The notes: generated by a model not told the origin, from the sequence alone. Numbered from the stretch's first letter, positions 33,629-42,480 are shown. The stretch is DNA of 64,000 nt from Ideonella_A sakaiensis_A (GCF_048320135.1 NZ_CP182947.1:1736001-1800000), one strand, 5' to 3'. A program made the numbers and translations.

Positions 33629-34048
33629 TCATGCCAGCTGCGGCAGGATGCGCCGCGTCGCCTGCAGCAGCGCGTCGCGCGACACCGGATTCGGCAATAC
33701 GCCGTCGACGCCAAGCGCCTTCGCGACCTGGCCGCAGCAATCGATGCCGGCGAGAAAGGTCGACGACAGGACCAGGATCGGCACCCCCGGATGCTGATTC
33801 GCGACATGGCGTATCGAGTCTACGCCGCCCTGCCGCGGAAAGGCCAGTTCGATGACGATCAGATCGAGCGCCGCGCCGTCCTCGTCGTCGCGCTGCGACA
33901 CGGTGCAGGCCGACGATTCGAACCAGGTCTGCAGCAGCCCGAACAGCGGGCCATCGGCGCCGACGATCTTCACCCGCGGCCTGCGGCCGCCCGGCCATGC
34001 GGCGGCCACTGCAGGCCGCTGCTGCACCGGCTCATTCACCGCCAGCAT
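33629..34048 (-). CDS. Degenerate receiver-domain protein (pseudo-receiver)
   Basis: 139 residues from the ATG at 34048 (other in-frame GTGs are possible; no strong RBS). The fold pattern is that of a CheY-like receiver: RVKIVGADGPLFGLLQTWFES, then DLIVIELAFPRQGGVDSI, PILVLSSTF and a C-terminal GVLPNPVSRDAL. Compared with active receivers, the phospho-acceptor Asp is Glu (VIEL) and the conserved Lys of KPxxxxxL is Asn (NPVSRDAL), while Ser/Thr is kept. Probably not phosphorylated normally; it may mimic the active state. Overlaps the microprotein gene by 17 bases and lies 75 bases before the hybrid kinase. Confidence 0.7.
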   Translation of the reverse strand: MLAVNEPVQQRPAVAAAWPGGRRPRVKIVGADGPLFGLLQTWFESSACTVSQRDDEDGAALDLIVIELAFPRQGGVDSIRHVANQHPGVPILVLSSTFLAGIDCCGQVAKALGVDGVLPNPVSRDALLQATRRILPQLA

Positions 34049-34196
34049 CGGCAAGGATCCCGCGCAGCAGGCCGGATTCGGCGCCGGCATCGAGTTCGTC
34101 GAGGGTCCAGCTGTCGATTGCGGCATCGAACTCATCGGCATTCTCGGCAAGCGCCGGCATTTCGGCGATCGGATCGGGGCTAAGGTAGGCGGCCAT
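34032..34196 (-). CDS. 54-residue acidic microprotein
   Basis: ATG at 34196 with a strong RBS (GGAGAA) five bases upstream; 54 codons and TGA. Sequence begins MAAYLSPDPIAEMPALAEN and is strongly acidic, with a W-T-L-D-E-L-D core and no Cys or membrane segment. Its gene overlaps the start of the degenerate receiver gene. No family recognised. The good RBS and the position at the head of a signalling operon argue that it is real; a role as a small adaptor is only a guess. Confidence 0.55.
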   Translation of the reverse strand: MAAYLSPDPIAEMPALAENADEFDAAIDSWTLDELDAGAESGLLRGILADAGGE

Positions 34197-34276
34197 CAGG
34201 TTCTCCTGTTCGGCTACGAATGCCGCAGCTTCGAATGCGGTGGCTACCGCGCCGTTACCGATCGCTGCAGATCACA

Positions 34277-34288
34277 TTTCAATTGAAA
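34277..34288. promoter_or_regulatory. Perfect 12-bp palindrome tttcaattgaaa
   Basis: Lies in the 207-base divergent gap between the microprotein/kinase operon and the acetyltransferase gene. Nearly the same motif as gtttcagttgaaac at 21676-21689. Candidate operator. Confidence 0.4.
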
Positions 34289-34403
34289 CCGGAGCCATGC
34301 GGCGACCCATCGTTGCATCTGCAACGGACAGCCGGCCGACTGAAATACCCACGCCATCGGCGCCGGCAACGATGCCTCCATCACCGAAGCGAGGAGCGCT
34401 GCG

Positions 34404-35057
34404 ATGGACAACGTGATGCTGAAACGATGGCTGGTACCGGTCACGCCGTCGACCGACGCCACGACAACCGGGCCGCTGCCGCAGACCGTTCTCGCCCGCG
34501 ACCGCCGCAGCGTGCTGCTGCGCCACATCGTGCCTGGCGACGAAACGCTGCTCGATGAGTTTTTTGCCGGTCTGACGCCGGCGGCGCGCCGGCTGCGCTT
34601 TCACGGCGGTGTGCGCACCGTCTCGCGCCAGGTGCTGCAACGGATGACCCACTGGGACGCGCAGCGCGAACTGGCGCTGCTCGCACTGGCAGAGACGGCA
34701 GACGGACCGCGCTGCATCGCCGAGGCGCGTTATGCGCTTGCCGACGATGCGGTCGACGAGCGCGAATTTGCGCTGGTCGTCGACGACAACTGGCAAGGTG
34801 TCGGCATCGGCGGCGCGCTGCTGCAGCGGCTGATCGCCTCGGCCGAGCGCCAGCAGGTCGGCCGGCTGATCGGTGATGTCGTGGCCGACAACGACGCGAT
34901 GATCAGCCTCGCGCGGCGCCACGAATTTCAACTGCGCAGCCATCCTGGCGATGCCCGGCTGCGGCTGCTGAGCCGCACGCTGCAGCAGCAGCCGGTCGAG
35001 CAGCCGCAACGGCTGCCGCTCACGACGCCGATGCCGCGCTGGGTGCCGGCCCACTGA
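34404..35057 (+). CDS. GNAT-family N-acetyltransferase
   Basis: 217 residues; GAGGAG lies seven bases before the ATG. GNAT core about 35-185: VLLRHIVPGDETLLDEFF, then FALVVDDNWQGVGIGGALLQRLI, which holds the acetyl-CoA pyrophosphate loop (Q/R-x2-G-x-G/A pattern), and GDVVADNDAMISLARRHEF. Resembles the single GNAT domain of Pat-type protein acetyltransferases, but lacks their CoA-ligase part. Target unknown. Its 3' end overlaps the E1 beta gene (opposite strand) by 38 bases. Confidence 0.88.
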   Translation: MDNVMLKRWLVPVTPSTDATTTGPLPQTVLARDRRSVLLRHIVPGDETLLDEFFAGLTPAARRLRFHGGVRTVSRQVLQRMTHWDAQRELALLALAETADGPRCIAEARYALADDAVDEREFALVVDDNWQGVGIGGALLQRLIASAERQQVGRLIGDVVADNDAMISLARRHEFQLRSHPGDARLRLLSRTLQQQPVEQPQRLPLTTPMPRWVPAH

Positions 35058-36075
35058 ATCCATGCCGCGGCGCATCGCCGAACTGCCGCAGCGCGGCGTC
35101 GACGATCGCATCGACATCGGGCACCGCGGCCCGCTCGAGCGCTGCCGATGCGGCGGCCGGCGCATCCGGGCCGGTCAACCGCACGAGCGGTGCACGCAGC
35201 GCATCGAAGGCCAACTCGCCGGCGATCGCCGCGATCTCGGCACCGATGCCGCAGCAGCGCGCCGCCTCGTGGACGATCAGCAGCCGGCCGGTCTTGCGCA
35301 CCGAGCCGAGCAGCGCCGCCTCGTCGAGCGGCTTCAGCGTACGCAGGTCGATCACCTCGGCAGAAACGCCGTGCGCGGCGAGGCGTTCGGCGGCCTGCAG
35401 GCAACGGCCGACGGTTTTGGCGTGGGCGACCAGCGTCAGGTCGCTGCCGCGACGAAGCACCGCGGCGCGGCCGAGCGGCAGCAGCGCGGCATCGCCGGCC
35501 GGCCATCCGTCAGCGCCCTCCGACAAGCCCATGTCGATGAAGAACAGCACCGGGTTGTCGTCGCGGATCGCCGCCTTCAGCAGGCCCTTGAAATCGGCCG
35601 GCGCCGACGGCATCACGACCTTCAACCCCGGCGCATGGGCAAACATCGCCTCCAGGTTGTGGTTGTGGCGGCCGCCGATCGCGCAGCCGGAGCCGGTTTG
35701 CGCCAGCACGACCAGCGGAATCGAGAACTGGCCCGCCGACAGGAAATGCAGCTTGCCGGCGCTGTTGACGATCGCGTCCATCGCCAGCATCAGCAGCGGC
35801 GCGTACAACAGGTCGATGACCGGGCGCAGCCCCATCGCCGCCGCGCCGGTGGCGGCGCCGGCGATCACCGCCTCGGCCAGCGGCGTGTTGCGGACCCGTG
35901 TCGGGCCGAATTCGGCAAGCAGATCGGGCCGCTGCGCCGCGACGCCTTCGCCGAATACCACGACCCGCGGGTCGCGGCGCATCTCCTCGGCCAGCGCATC
36001 GGCGATCGCCCGCTCGACGCTGGCCGAGCGCCGTGCCGGAGCGCAGCGGCAAACCGTTTTGTCAGGCGTAGACAT
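35020..36075 (-). CDS. 2-oxoacid/acetoin dehydrogenase E1 component, beta subunit
   Basis: 351 residues from the ATG at 36075, overlapping the alpha gene by 14 bases (another ATG two codons upstream at 36081). Transketolase pyrimidine domain VERAIADALAEEMRRDPRVVVFGEGVA, then NTPLAEAVIAGAATGAAAMGLRPV, the GGRHNHN segment, and C-terminal DLTLVAHAK...VEVIDLRTLKPLDEAAL-like block. Pairs with the alpha subunit for thiamine-dependent decarboxylation of a 2-oxoacid or cleavage of acetoin. No E2 or E3 gene follows; the next gene is convergent. Confidence 0.92.
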   Translation of the reverse strand: MSTPDKTVCRCAPARRSASVERAIADALAEEMRRDPRVVVFGEGVAAQRPDLLAEFGPTRVRNTPLAEAVIAGAATGAAAMGLRPVIDLLYAPLLMLAMDAIVNSAGKLHFLSAGQFSIPLVVLAQTGSGCAIGGRHNHNLEAMFAHAPGLKVVMPSAPADFKGLLKAAIRDDNPVLFFIDMGLSEGADGWPAGDAALLPLGRAAVLRRGSDLTLVAHAKTVGRCLQAAERLAAHGVSAEVIDLRTLKPLDEAALLGSVRKTGRLLIVHEAARCCGIGAEIAAIAGELAFDALRAPLVRLTGPDAPAAASAALERAAVPDVDAIVDAALRQFGDAPRHGFSGPAPSAASAS

Positions 36076-37105
36076 CGGCATCGACCTCGCGCGGGCCTGG
36101 CCACGGTGACGAACGGGCAAACGCGGTCGCGACCGCGACCTCGGCTTCGGCGCGCTGCTGCAGGCAGGCCAGCTCGGCTGGCTGCAGCAGCGCATCGGCG
36201 AGCAGGCGCTCGCTCATCAGCCGGATCGGGTCGCGCCGCTTCCACGCGTTCAGTTCGGCGGCATCGACATAGGCCTGGTCGTCGGGCTCGCGGTCGCCGC
36301 GCTGGCGGTAGGTGACGAGTTCGAGCAGCCGCGGCCGGCCGCTGGCGCGAATGTGGCCGACCGCCTCGCGGGTCGCGCTGCGCACCGCCTCGACATCGTT
36401 GCCGTCGACGCTGGCGGCGACGATGCCGTGGCCGCGCACCCAGTCGGCAACGTGCGACCCCGGCATCACCTCGTCGCGGCGGACCATGCCCTGCCACTGG
36501 TTGTTTTCGCAGACATAGAGGATCGGCAGCCGCCAGCTGACCGCCAGATTGACCGCCTCGTGGAAAACGCCCTCGCAGGCCGCGCCATCGCCGAAGAAGA
36601 CCGCGGTCAGCGGCTCGCCCATTTCGGCGGCCACCGAGCCGTCGCCGCGGCCCGGTGCCGCGCCGAGCTTCTGCGCCAGCGCAACGCCGGTGGCCAGCGG
36701 CAGGCCGGCGCCGACGACGGCCGAGGTCAGCACGACGCCGAGCGATGCCGCCGAGACCTGCAGCGAGCCGCTGCGGCCGCGGCAATAACCGTCGACCCGG
36801 CCCATCACCTCGGCCATCAGCCGTCCGGGATCGGCGCCGCGCGCGAGCAGATGGCCGGCGCTGCGGTGGTTGGTGACGATCAGGTCGTCGCCGCGCAGCA
36901 CGCTGACGACGCCGACCGCCACCGCCTCCTGGCCGACCGCGGTGCAGGTGCCGGGGATTTCCGCGCCGGCCAGCGCCGCGAGCTGCTGCTCGTAGGCGCG
37001 GATCAGCATCATCTTCTCGAGCAGCGCAATCCGCCTCGCGGCATCGCTGGCGGCTCGCGAACGCGCCGGCGGCCTGCCGGTCTGGCCATCTAGTTGCAGA
37101 TCCAT
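36062..37105 (-). CDS. 2-oxoacid/acetoin dehydrogenase E1 component, alpha subunit
   Basis: 347 residues. IRAYEQQLAALAGAEIPGT near 34-52, GQEAVAVGVVSVLRGDDLIVTNHRSAGHLLARGAD near 58-92, and the thiamine-diphosphate motif FFGDGAACEGVFHEAVNLA...YVCENN near 170-205. Length and motifs fit AcoA/PdhA-type subunits (acetoin dehydrogenase more than branched-chain). The N-terminal 25 residues are low-complexity. Substrate cannot be settled from sequence. Confidence 0.92.
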   Translation of the reverse strand: MDLQLDGQTGRPPARSRAASDAARRIALLEKMMLIRAYEQQLAALAGAEIPGTCTAVGQEAVAVGVVSVLRGDDLIVTNHRSAGHLLARGADPGRLMAEVMGRVDGYCRGRSGSLQVSAASLGVVLTSAVVGAGLPLATGVALAQKLGAAPGRGDGSVAAEMGEPLTAVFFGDGAACEGVFHEAVNLAVSWRLPILYVCENNQWQGMVRRDEVMPGSHVADWVRGHGIVAASVDGNDVEAVRSATREAVGHIRASGRPRLLELVTYRQRGDREPDDQAYVDAAELNAWKRRDPIRLMSERLLADALLQPAELACLQQRAEAEVAVATAFARSSPWPGPREVDADVYA

Positions 37106-37263
37106 CGTCGTCGACCCCTTCTGCTGGCTGCTGGCAAATCGGTACTGCTGTCGACTCTAGGCAGCAACGGCGGACTGGTGAATGACCCGGAGGAGCCAAC
37201 GCCGGCCCGAAGACGGGCCATCCGGGAAGCGCCGGCTAAACTGCCGCGGCGTCGACATCCACC

Positions 37264-37491
37264 ATGGCCAAACCAGTCCCCCGATTAACTGAAGCGCAAA
37301 TCGCCAGCGTGATTGCCACTGCCTGGGACGATCGCCCGCCATTTCGCGCGGTGCTGCTGAAACATGGCCTCAGCGAAGGCCAGCTGGTGCAGCTGCTGAA
37401 ACGCGAACTGACGCCGAATGCCTACAAGCTGTGGAAGACGCGCAGCGGCTCCGGCGGCGCGCCGGCGAAGCCGCGCAAGCCCGGGCGCTGA
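37264..37491 (+). CDS. DUF2805 / TIGR03643-type small protein
   Basis: 75 residues. LTEAQIASVIATAWDDRPPF then VLLKHGLSEGQLVQLLKREL and PNAYKLWKTR match the DUF2805 pattern, which ends in a basic Arg/Lys tail (here GGAPAKPRKPGR). Function unknown in the family. Transcribed opposite to both neighbours; ends 38 bases from the end of the LuxR gene. Confidence 0.8.
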   Translation: MAKPVPRLTEAQIASVIATAWDDRPPFRAVLLKHGLSEGQLVQLLKRELTPNAYKLWKTRSGSGGAPAKPRKPGR

Positions 37492-37529
37492 GGCGCCGCA
37501 GTTGCGGCGGGCCTGAACGGGCGCCGCCG

Positions 37530-40205
37530 TCAGCGCCGCCAGCGCGCCGCCGCTTCGCCGCGGCTGCGTGCGTCGAGCTTGTCGAGGATATTCGCGACGT
37601 GGCGCTTCACGGTATGCGGGCTCAGGTCGAAGCGGCGCGCAATCAGCTTGTTGCTGTCGCCGGCGGCCATCCGTTCGAGGACCTCGAGTTCACGCGCACT
37701 GAGCGTTGCCAGCAGCGGGTCGTCGCGGACCACCGGCGGCCGCGACGCGTCGCTGGCCGGCATCGCATGCGGCCGGCGCGGCGGGAAGGTCGCGGCCAGC
37801 CGATCCAGCAGCCGGCAATCGGCCGCGTCGAGCCGATCGCGCCAGTCGGCATCGGCCAGCGCGCGCAGCACCGCCGGCCCGCACAGCAGCGCGCCGCCGA
37901 TGTCGCCGCCGGCCCGCGCGGCCGCCAGCCACGGCCGCAGGCTGGCCGCCGCCGCATCGATGCGGCCGAGCCGGCATTCGACAAAAGCCAGCGTCAACCG
38001 GGCCTGTGTCGCCGGGTAGAAACACGAGCGCTCGACATCGAGCTCGAGCGTGGCCAGCAGATCGCGGGCATCGACGAGGCGGCCGTCGAGGATCGCGACC
38101 AGCGCGCGGCTGAACTGGCGGTCGTCGTCGGCGGCCATCCATTCGTAGTCGTTGCCGAGGCGCGCCAGCGCCGACTCGCGTTCGCGCAGCATGGCGTCCT
38201 CGCCGAGGATCCAGCAGGCCCGGATGTGGGTGAAGATCTCCTCGTATTCATGGGACAGGCGGTTCGCCGGCAGCGCCTTCTGCTCCAGATCATGGCGGTT
38301 CTGCTGCGCCGCCTCGAGGCTGCGCTCACGGTCGCCGCGAATCGCATCGATGATCGTGTGCGCCATCCAGTTTTCGGTCATCAGGATGCGCGGCCGGCCG
38401 AGCCAGCGGCAGTCGTCGTCGGCGCGGGCCAGAAACTGCGCCGCGCCGTCGAGATCGGCCTGCGAAAACGCGAGCCAGGCTTTCGTGTGCATCGCGCCGG
38501 CGCGCAACTGGCTGGGCCGGTCGGCGGTCAGCCGCATCGCACCATGGGCGAAGCGTTCGAGCTGCGCGCGCATGCCCGGCAGGCCAGTCATCAGGCTGAG
38601 GAAGAAGCAGCGGTCCCAGACCTGCGGATCGCGTTGCTGCTCGAGTGCGTCGAGCATTGCCCCGACATGGCCGGCGACCAGCTCGGTGCGCGCCTGCGCA
38701 TAGTTGCCCCAGGCGCTGGCAAAACAGACGAAGGCGAGGTCGGCCGGGTCGATCTCGCGTTCGCGCAGCACCGCCAGCCCGGCCAGTGCCTCGTCGAGGC
38801 GGCCGGTATTTTCGAGGCCGATGCAGGCATAGGCCTGCGCCAGCGCCGCGGCCTGGTCGCGCCCCTGGCCGATGAAGCCGGCACTGGCCGCCTGCATCGA
38901 GACGACCAGCTGATCGAAATCGAGGCTGGTGAAGGCCGCCAGACCACGCGCCAGGTGCAGGCCGGGCCGGGCCTCGAATTCGGCGGCCGGAAACTGCGCC
39001 AGCATCTGTTCGAGTTCGGGTGCGGCGCCGCGCATCAGCAGCGCCTGCGCCTGCGCCTCGAGCAGCCGGCCGGCCTCGTCCCAGGCGCCGGCACGGATCA
39101 GGCACGAGACCGCGCGCACCAGGTCCGGCTCGTTGTCGGCCGCGCGGCGCAGCAGCTGCGGCCATTCGTCGGGGTATTCGCGCTGCAGCCGGTCTTCCAG
39201 AAAATCGCGGAACAGGTCGTGCAGCCGCAATGTCAGCTCGGCGGCATCGAGCACGCTGACGAACAGACCGCGCCGTTCGACCTCGTCGAGCAGCAGCGCC
39301 GCCTGCGGCATCTGACTGACATGCGCGCAGCGCGATGCGGTCAGCTCGGGCAGCACCGAGCAGCGCAGTAGAAATCGGCGCAGGTCGGCCGGCATGTCGT
39401 CGAGCACCTCGCTGGCCATGTAGTCGAACAGGTGGCGTTGCGTCGCGATGCCGGCCCCAGGCAGGCGCCGGTCGGCGGCCGCTGCGGTCAGGCTCAGCCG
39501 CAAGCCGGCTGCCCAGCCGTCGGTGCGCTGCAGCAGCTGCTGCGACGACAGGCCGGCGGCAGCGCCACCGACGTGGTCGATCAGCGCATCGACCTCGTTT
39601 TCGCTGAACCGCAGGTCGAACTGGCGGAACTCGGCCAGTTCGCCGCCGGCGCGCCAGCGCGCCAGCGACGGCAGCGGCGGTTCGTTGCGGCTGGCGATCG
39701 CAACGCCCCAGGGTTCGGGCAGCCGTGCCAGCACCGCCTGCAGCAGCTCGAAGATCGCCGGGTCGGTGATGCGGTGCGCATCGTCGACGATGATCAACCC
39801 GCGCCTGACCTGCGCGAGCGCCAGCGCATTGACGATTTCGTCGGCAACCGCTCGCACGCCACCGCTGGCCAGCGCCAGCGTGCCCAGCGCCTGCGGCGAG
39901 ACCCGCCACGGCAGATCGAAGGGCTGCAGCGCCATCGTCAGGCAGCCGAGAAAACGTTGCAGCTGGTCGTCCTCGTCGGCGCTGATCCAGGCCAGCGCGC
40001 AATCGTCGGCGAGCAATTCGATCTGCCGCGTCAGCGCCGCCGTCTTGCCGTAGCCGGCCGGCGCGATCAGCAAGGTCAGCCGGTTCTGCTGCAGCGCGCG
40101 CTGCAGCGACTGCTCGAGCGCCGGGCGTTCGATCAGCCCCTGGCGCAGCCGGGGAGGCTGGATCTTCGCAAGCGCGAACACGGCCGTCGGGGTCGACATC
40201 TGCAT
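37530..40205 (-). CDS. MalT-like LuxR-family ATP-dependent regulator (LAL type)
   Basis: 891 residues from the ATG at 40205 (alternative 40199). N-terminal STAND ATPase: Walker A LLIAPAGYGKTAALTRQ near 45-60, Walker B GLIIVDDAHRI near 137-147, DGWAAGLRLSL sensor segment. A long TPR-like helical middle, then a C-terminal LuxR helix-turn-helix (LSARELEVLERMAAGDSNKLIARRFDLSPHTVKRHV...LDKLDARSR). Large sugar- or metabolite-responsive activators have this layout. It may control the E1 genes or the divergent lipoprotein gene; the inducer is unknown. Confidence 0.92.
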   Translation of the reverse strand: MQMSTPTAVFALAKIQPPRLRQGLIERPALEQSLQRALQQNRLTLLIAPAGYGKTAALTRQIELLADDCALAWISADEDDQLQRFLGCLTMALQPFDLPWRVSPQALGTLALASGGVRAVADEIVNALALAQVRRGLIIVDDAHRITDPAIFELLQAVLARLPEPWGVAIASRNEPPLPSLARWRAGGELAEFRQFDLRFSENEVDALIDHVGGAAAGLSSQQLLQRTDGWAAGLRLSLTAAAADRRLPGAGIATQRHLFDYMASEVLDDMPADLRRFLLRCSVLPELTASRCAHVSQMPQAALLLDEVERRGLFVSVLDAAELTLRLHDLFRDFLEDRLQREYPDEWPQLLRRAADNEPDLVRAVSCLIRAGAWDEAGRLLEAQAQALLMRGAAPELEQMLAQFPAAEFEARPGLHLARGLAAFTSLDFDQLVVSMQAASAGFIGQGRDQAAALAQAYACIGLENTGRLDEALAGLAVLREREIDPADLAFVCFASAWGNYAQARTELVAGHVGAMLDALEQQRDPQVWDRCFFLSLMTGLPGMRAQLERFAHGAMRLTADRPSQLRAGAMHTKAWLAFSQADLDGAAQFLARADDDCRWLGRPRILMTENWMAHTIIDAIRGDRERSLEAAQQNRHDLEQKALPANRLSHEYEEIFTHIRACWILGEDAMLRERESALARLGNDYEWMAADDDRQFSRALVAILDGRLVDARDLLATLELDVERSCFYPATQARLTLAFVECRLGRIDAAAASLRPWLAAARAGGDIGGALLCGPAVLRALADADWRDRLDAADCRLLDRLAATFPPRRPHAMPASDASRPPVVRDDPLLATLSARELEVLERMAAGDSNKLIARRFDLSPHTVKRHVANILDKLDARSRGEAAARWRR

Positions 40206-40363
40206 GGCGGAATTCTGCGCCAGACGCGTGCCGGCGGGGCGGCAGAAATCGTCACCAGAAGGGTCGATTGACGCTGCGCCGCCGCCGCGCAGCCGAGTAC
40301 TTTGCCCAGCGCCCGCCAAATCTGGCAGACTGGGGCGACGACAACCACTGTGGAGCCCACCCG

Positions 40364-41038
40364 ATGCGTCTTACGTCGTTTTGCAGAACCACCCTGATCG
40401 CCGGCGCCGCCGCCGGCCTGCTCGCCGGCTGCGCCGGCATGATGGGCCAGAAGTCGGACATGGGCTTCTTCATCACCAGCCGCAACCCAGGCAACGGCGC
40501 CAATTTCGGCGGCCTCGCCGGCGCCGACCGGCATTGCCAGGCATTGGCGAGCGCCGCCGGCGCTGGCCACCGCACCTGGCGCGCCTACCTGAGCCAGCAG
40601 GAGGTGCCCGGTCAGCCGGGCATCAATGCCCGCGACCGCATCGGCAAGGGCCCCTGGCGCAATGCGAAAGGCGAGGTGATTGCGACCAGCGTCGCCCACC
40701 TGCACAGCGGCAGCAACAACATCAGCAAGCAGACTGCGCTGACCGAAACCGGCGCGATCGTCAACGGCCGCGGCGATACGCCGAACCGCCACGACATCCT
40801 GACCGGCTCGCAGCCCGACGGCAGTTTCATCGCCGGCAACGTCAACACGACCTGCGGCAACTGGACGCAGAACAGCGCCGACGGCTCGGCGATGGTCGGC
40901 CACCACGACAAGATGGGCCTCGACAACAGCGTGCCCGCGAAATCGTGGAACTCGTCGCACCAGAGCCGCGGCTGCACGCTGCCGCTGCTGCGCGCAAGCG
41001 GCGGCGAAGGCCTGCTGTACTGCTTCGCGGCAGACTGA
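40364..41038 (+). CDS. DUF1554 lectin-like lipoprotein
   Basis: 224 residues from the ATG at 40364. Lipoprotein signal peptide with lipobox LLAGC (Cys about 23). Mature part starts FFITSRNPGNGANFGGLAGADRHCQALA, a segment typical of DUF1554 (C-type-lectin-like fold), followed by HRTWRAYLS, ARDRIGKGPWRNAKGEVIA, and paired cysteines in NTTCGNWT, RGCTLPLL and LLYCFAAD. Probably anchored in the outer membrane facing the periplasm or surface. Ligand unknown. Confidence 0.8.
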   Translation: MRLTSFCRTTLIAGAAAGLLAGCAGMMGQKSDMGFFITSRNPGNGANFGGLAGADRHCQALASAAGAGHRTWRAYLSQQEVPGQPGINARDRIGKGPWRNAKGEVIATSVAHLHSGSNNISKQTALTETGAIVNGRGDTPNRHDILTGSQPDGSFIAGNVNTTCGNWTQNSADGSAMVGHHDKMGLDNSVPAKSWNSSHQSRGCTLPLLRASGGEGLLYCFAAD

Positions 41039-41061
41039 GCGCGCCGGCTGGCCCGGACCCA

Positions 41062-41994
41062 GTGAGCAGCGACACCGACGCGGTGCTGCCGGGTGTGCTG
41101 CGCACGCCCGAGCAGCGCTTCGCCGACCTGCCCGGCTTCGACTGCGAGCCGCACTACCGCAGTGATCTGCCCGGCTTCGAAGGGCTGCGCGTGCACTGGA
41201 TCGACGAGGGCCCGGCCGATGCCGAGGTCACGGTGTTGTGCCTGCACGGCCAGCCGACCTGGAGTTATCTTTACCGCAAGATGCTGCCGGTTTTCGTTGC
41301 CGCCGGCCAGCGCGTCGTCGCGCCCGACCTGTTCGGTTTCGGCCGCTCCGACAAACCCGAGGACGAGGCCTTCTACACCTTCAGCCGGCACCGCGCGATG
41401 CTGGTCGCCTTCGTCGAGGCGCTGGCGCTGAAAAACGTCACGCTGGTCGTGCAGGACTGGGGCGGGCTGCTCGGGCTGACTTTGCCGCTGGCCGTGCCCG
41501 GCGTGATCCGCCGGCTGATCGTGATGAATACCGCGTTCGGCACCGGCGACATCCCTCTCGGCAAAGGCTTTCTCGAGTGGCGCGACTATGCGAACAGCCG
41601 GCCCGATCTCGATATCGCCGCGCTGATGACGCGCTCGATCAATGAGATCACCCCGGCCGAGGCCGAAGCCTATGCGGCACCTTTCCCCGATGCCCGCTAC
41701 AAGGCCGGCGTGCGCCGCTTTCCGAACCTGGTTCCCGACCATCCGGATGCCGACGGCGCCGAGTTGTCGCGACGTGCGCGCGACTGGTGGAGCACGGAAT
41801 GGGACGGCGCCAGCTTCATGGCCGTCGGCATGCTCGACCCGGTGCTCGGCCCGGCGCCGATGCGGATGCTGCGCAAATACATTCGCGGCTGCCCGGAGGC
41901 CTTCGAGCTGCCTGACACCGGGCATTTCGTGCAGGAGTCCGGCGAGGCGGTGGCGCTCGAGGCGCTGGCGCATTTCGACCGCGAGGAGGCGTGA
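41062..41994 (+). CDS. Haloalkane dehalogenase (DhlA-like, HLD-I)
   Basis: 310 residues from a GTG at 41062, exactly the length of DhlA. Alpha/beta hydrolase with oxyanion segment LHGQPTWSYLYRK, nucleophile D132 in VVQDWGGLLG, catalytic acid D259 (VGMLDPVLG) and H288 (DTGHFVQE). Halide-stabilising tryptophans W133 and W173 are in the positions used by HLD-I enzymes. All catalytic residues are present, so an active hydrolytic dehalogenase is likely; substrate unknown. 23 bases after the lipoprotein gene, same strand. Confidence 0.9.
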   Translation: MSSDTDAVLPGVLRTPEQRFADLPGFDCEPHYRSDLPGFEGLRVHWIDEGPADAEVTVLCLHGQPTWSYLYRKMLPVFVAAGQRVVAPDLFGFGRSDKPEDEAFYTFSRHRAMLVAFVEALALKNVTLVVQDWGGLLGLTLPLAVPGVIRRLIVMNTAFGTGDIPLGKGFLEWRDYANSRPDLDIAALMTRSINEITPAEAEAYAAPFPDARYKAGVRRFPNLVPDHPDADGAELSRRARDWWSTEWDGASFMAVGMLDPVLGPAPMRMLRKYIRGCPEAFELPDTGHFVQESGEAVALEALAHFDREEA

Positions 41995-42059
41995 AGCGGC
42001 AGGATCGCAGCGAATGGCAGCCCTCAGCGGTCGTCGACCGCTTGCTGGTGCAGCCATTT

Positions 42060-42083
42060 GTGGGAGGGGCTTCAGCCCCGATT
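42060..42083. repeat. REP-like element
   Basis: tgggaggggcttcagccccg, the same unit as in the left-end arrays. Confidence 0.85.
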
Positions 42084-42258
42084 CGGGCTTGCGCATGTTG
42101 TGCAAGTTGCGTGAGGACGAGGCCGTCGGGCACCACTGAGGCTTTCGTCGAGTCCCATCGCGCTGCACGAGGTGCCGCTCGTCGAAGTTCTCGGTGCTGC
42201 CGCAAAGGCGCGGGCGGGAGGCTGCTGGCGCGCATATGCGCAGCCGAGAAGCACAGGG

Positions 42259-42362
42259 CTTGTGGCCCGCGAGCGCAGCGAGCTTCAACAACTGACTTGT
42301 CGCGGACTGTTTGAGCGTAACGAGCGAAGCGAGTGCAGCGAGTTTCCGCGACGGGCCACAAG
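42259..42362. repeat. Nested inverted repeats in GC-box mosaic
   Basis: Outer perfect 11-bp arms cttgtggcccg (42259-42269) and cgggccacaag (42352-42362); inner perfect 8-bp arms gtcgcgga (42299-42306) and tccgcgac (42345-42352). The loop contains repeated g(a/c)gcgaagcgag units. Could fold as a long structured RNA or be an end-structure of a mobile element. Confidence 0.6.
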
Positions 42363-42480
42363 ACCGAGCATCGCAGGGAACCCGAGCGCCCGGCGCGAGG
42401 GCAAGCATCTAAGCGCAAGCGGCCGCCCGACCGCGCCTTTGCTCTTGGTCCTCGGAAGGCATCGCCTGTGCCATCACCCC

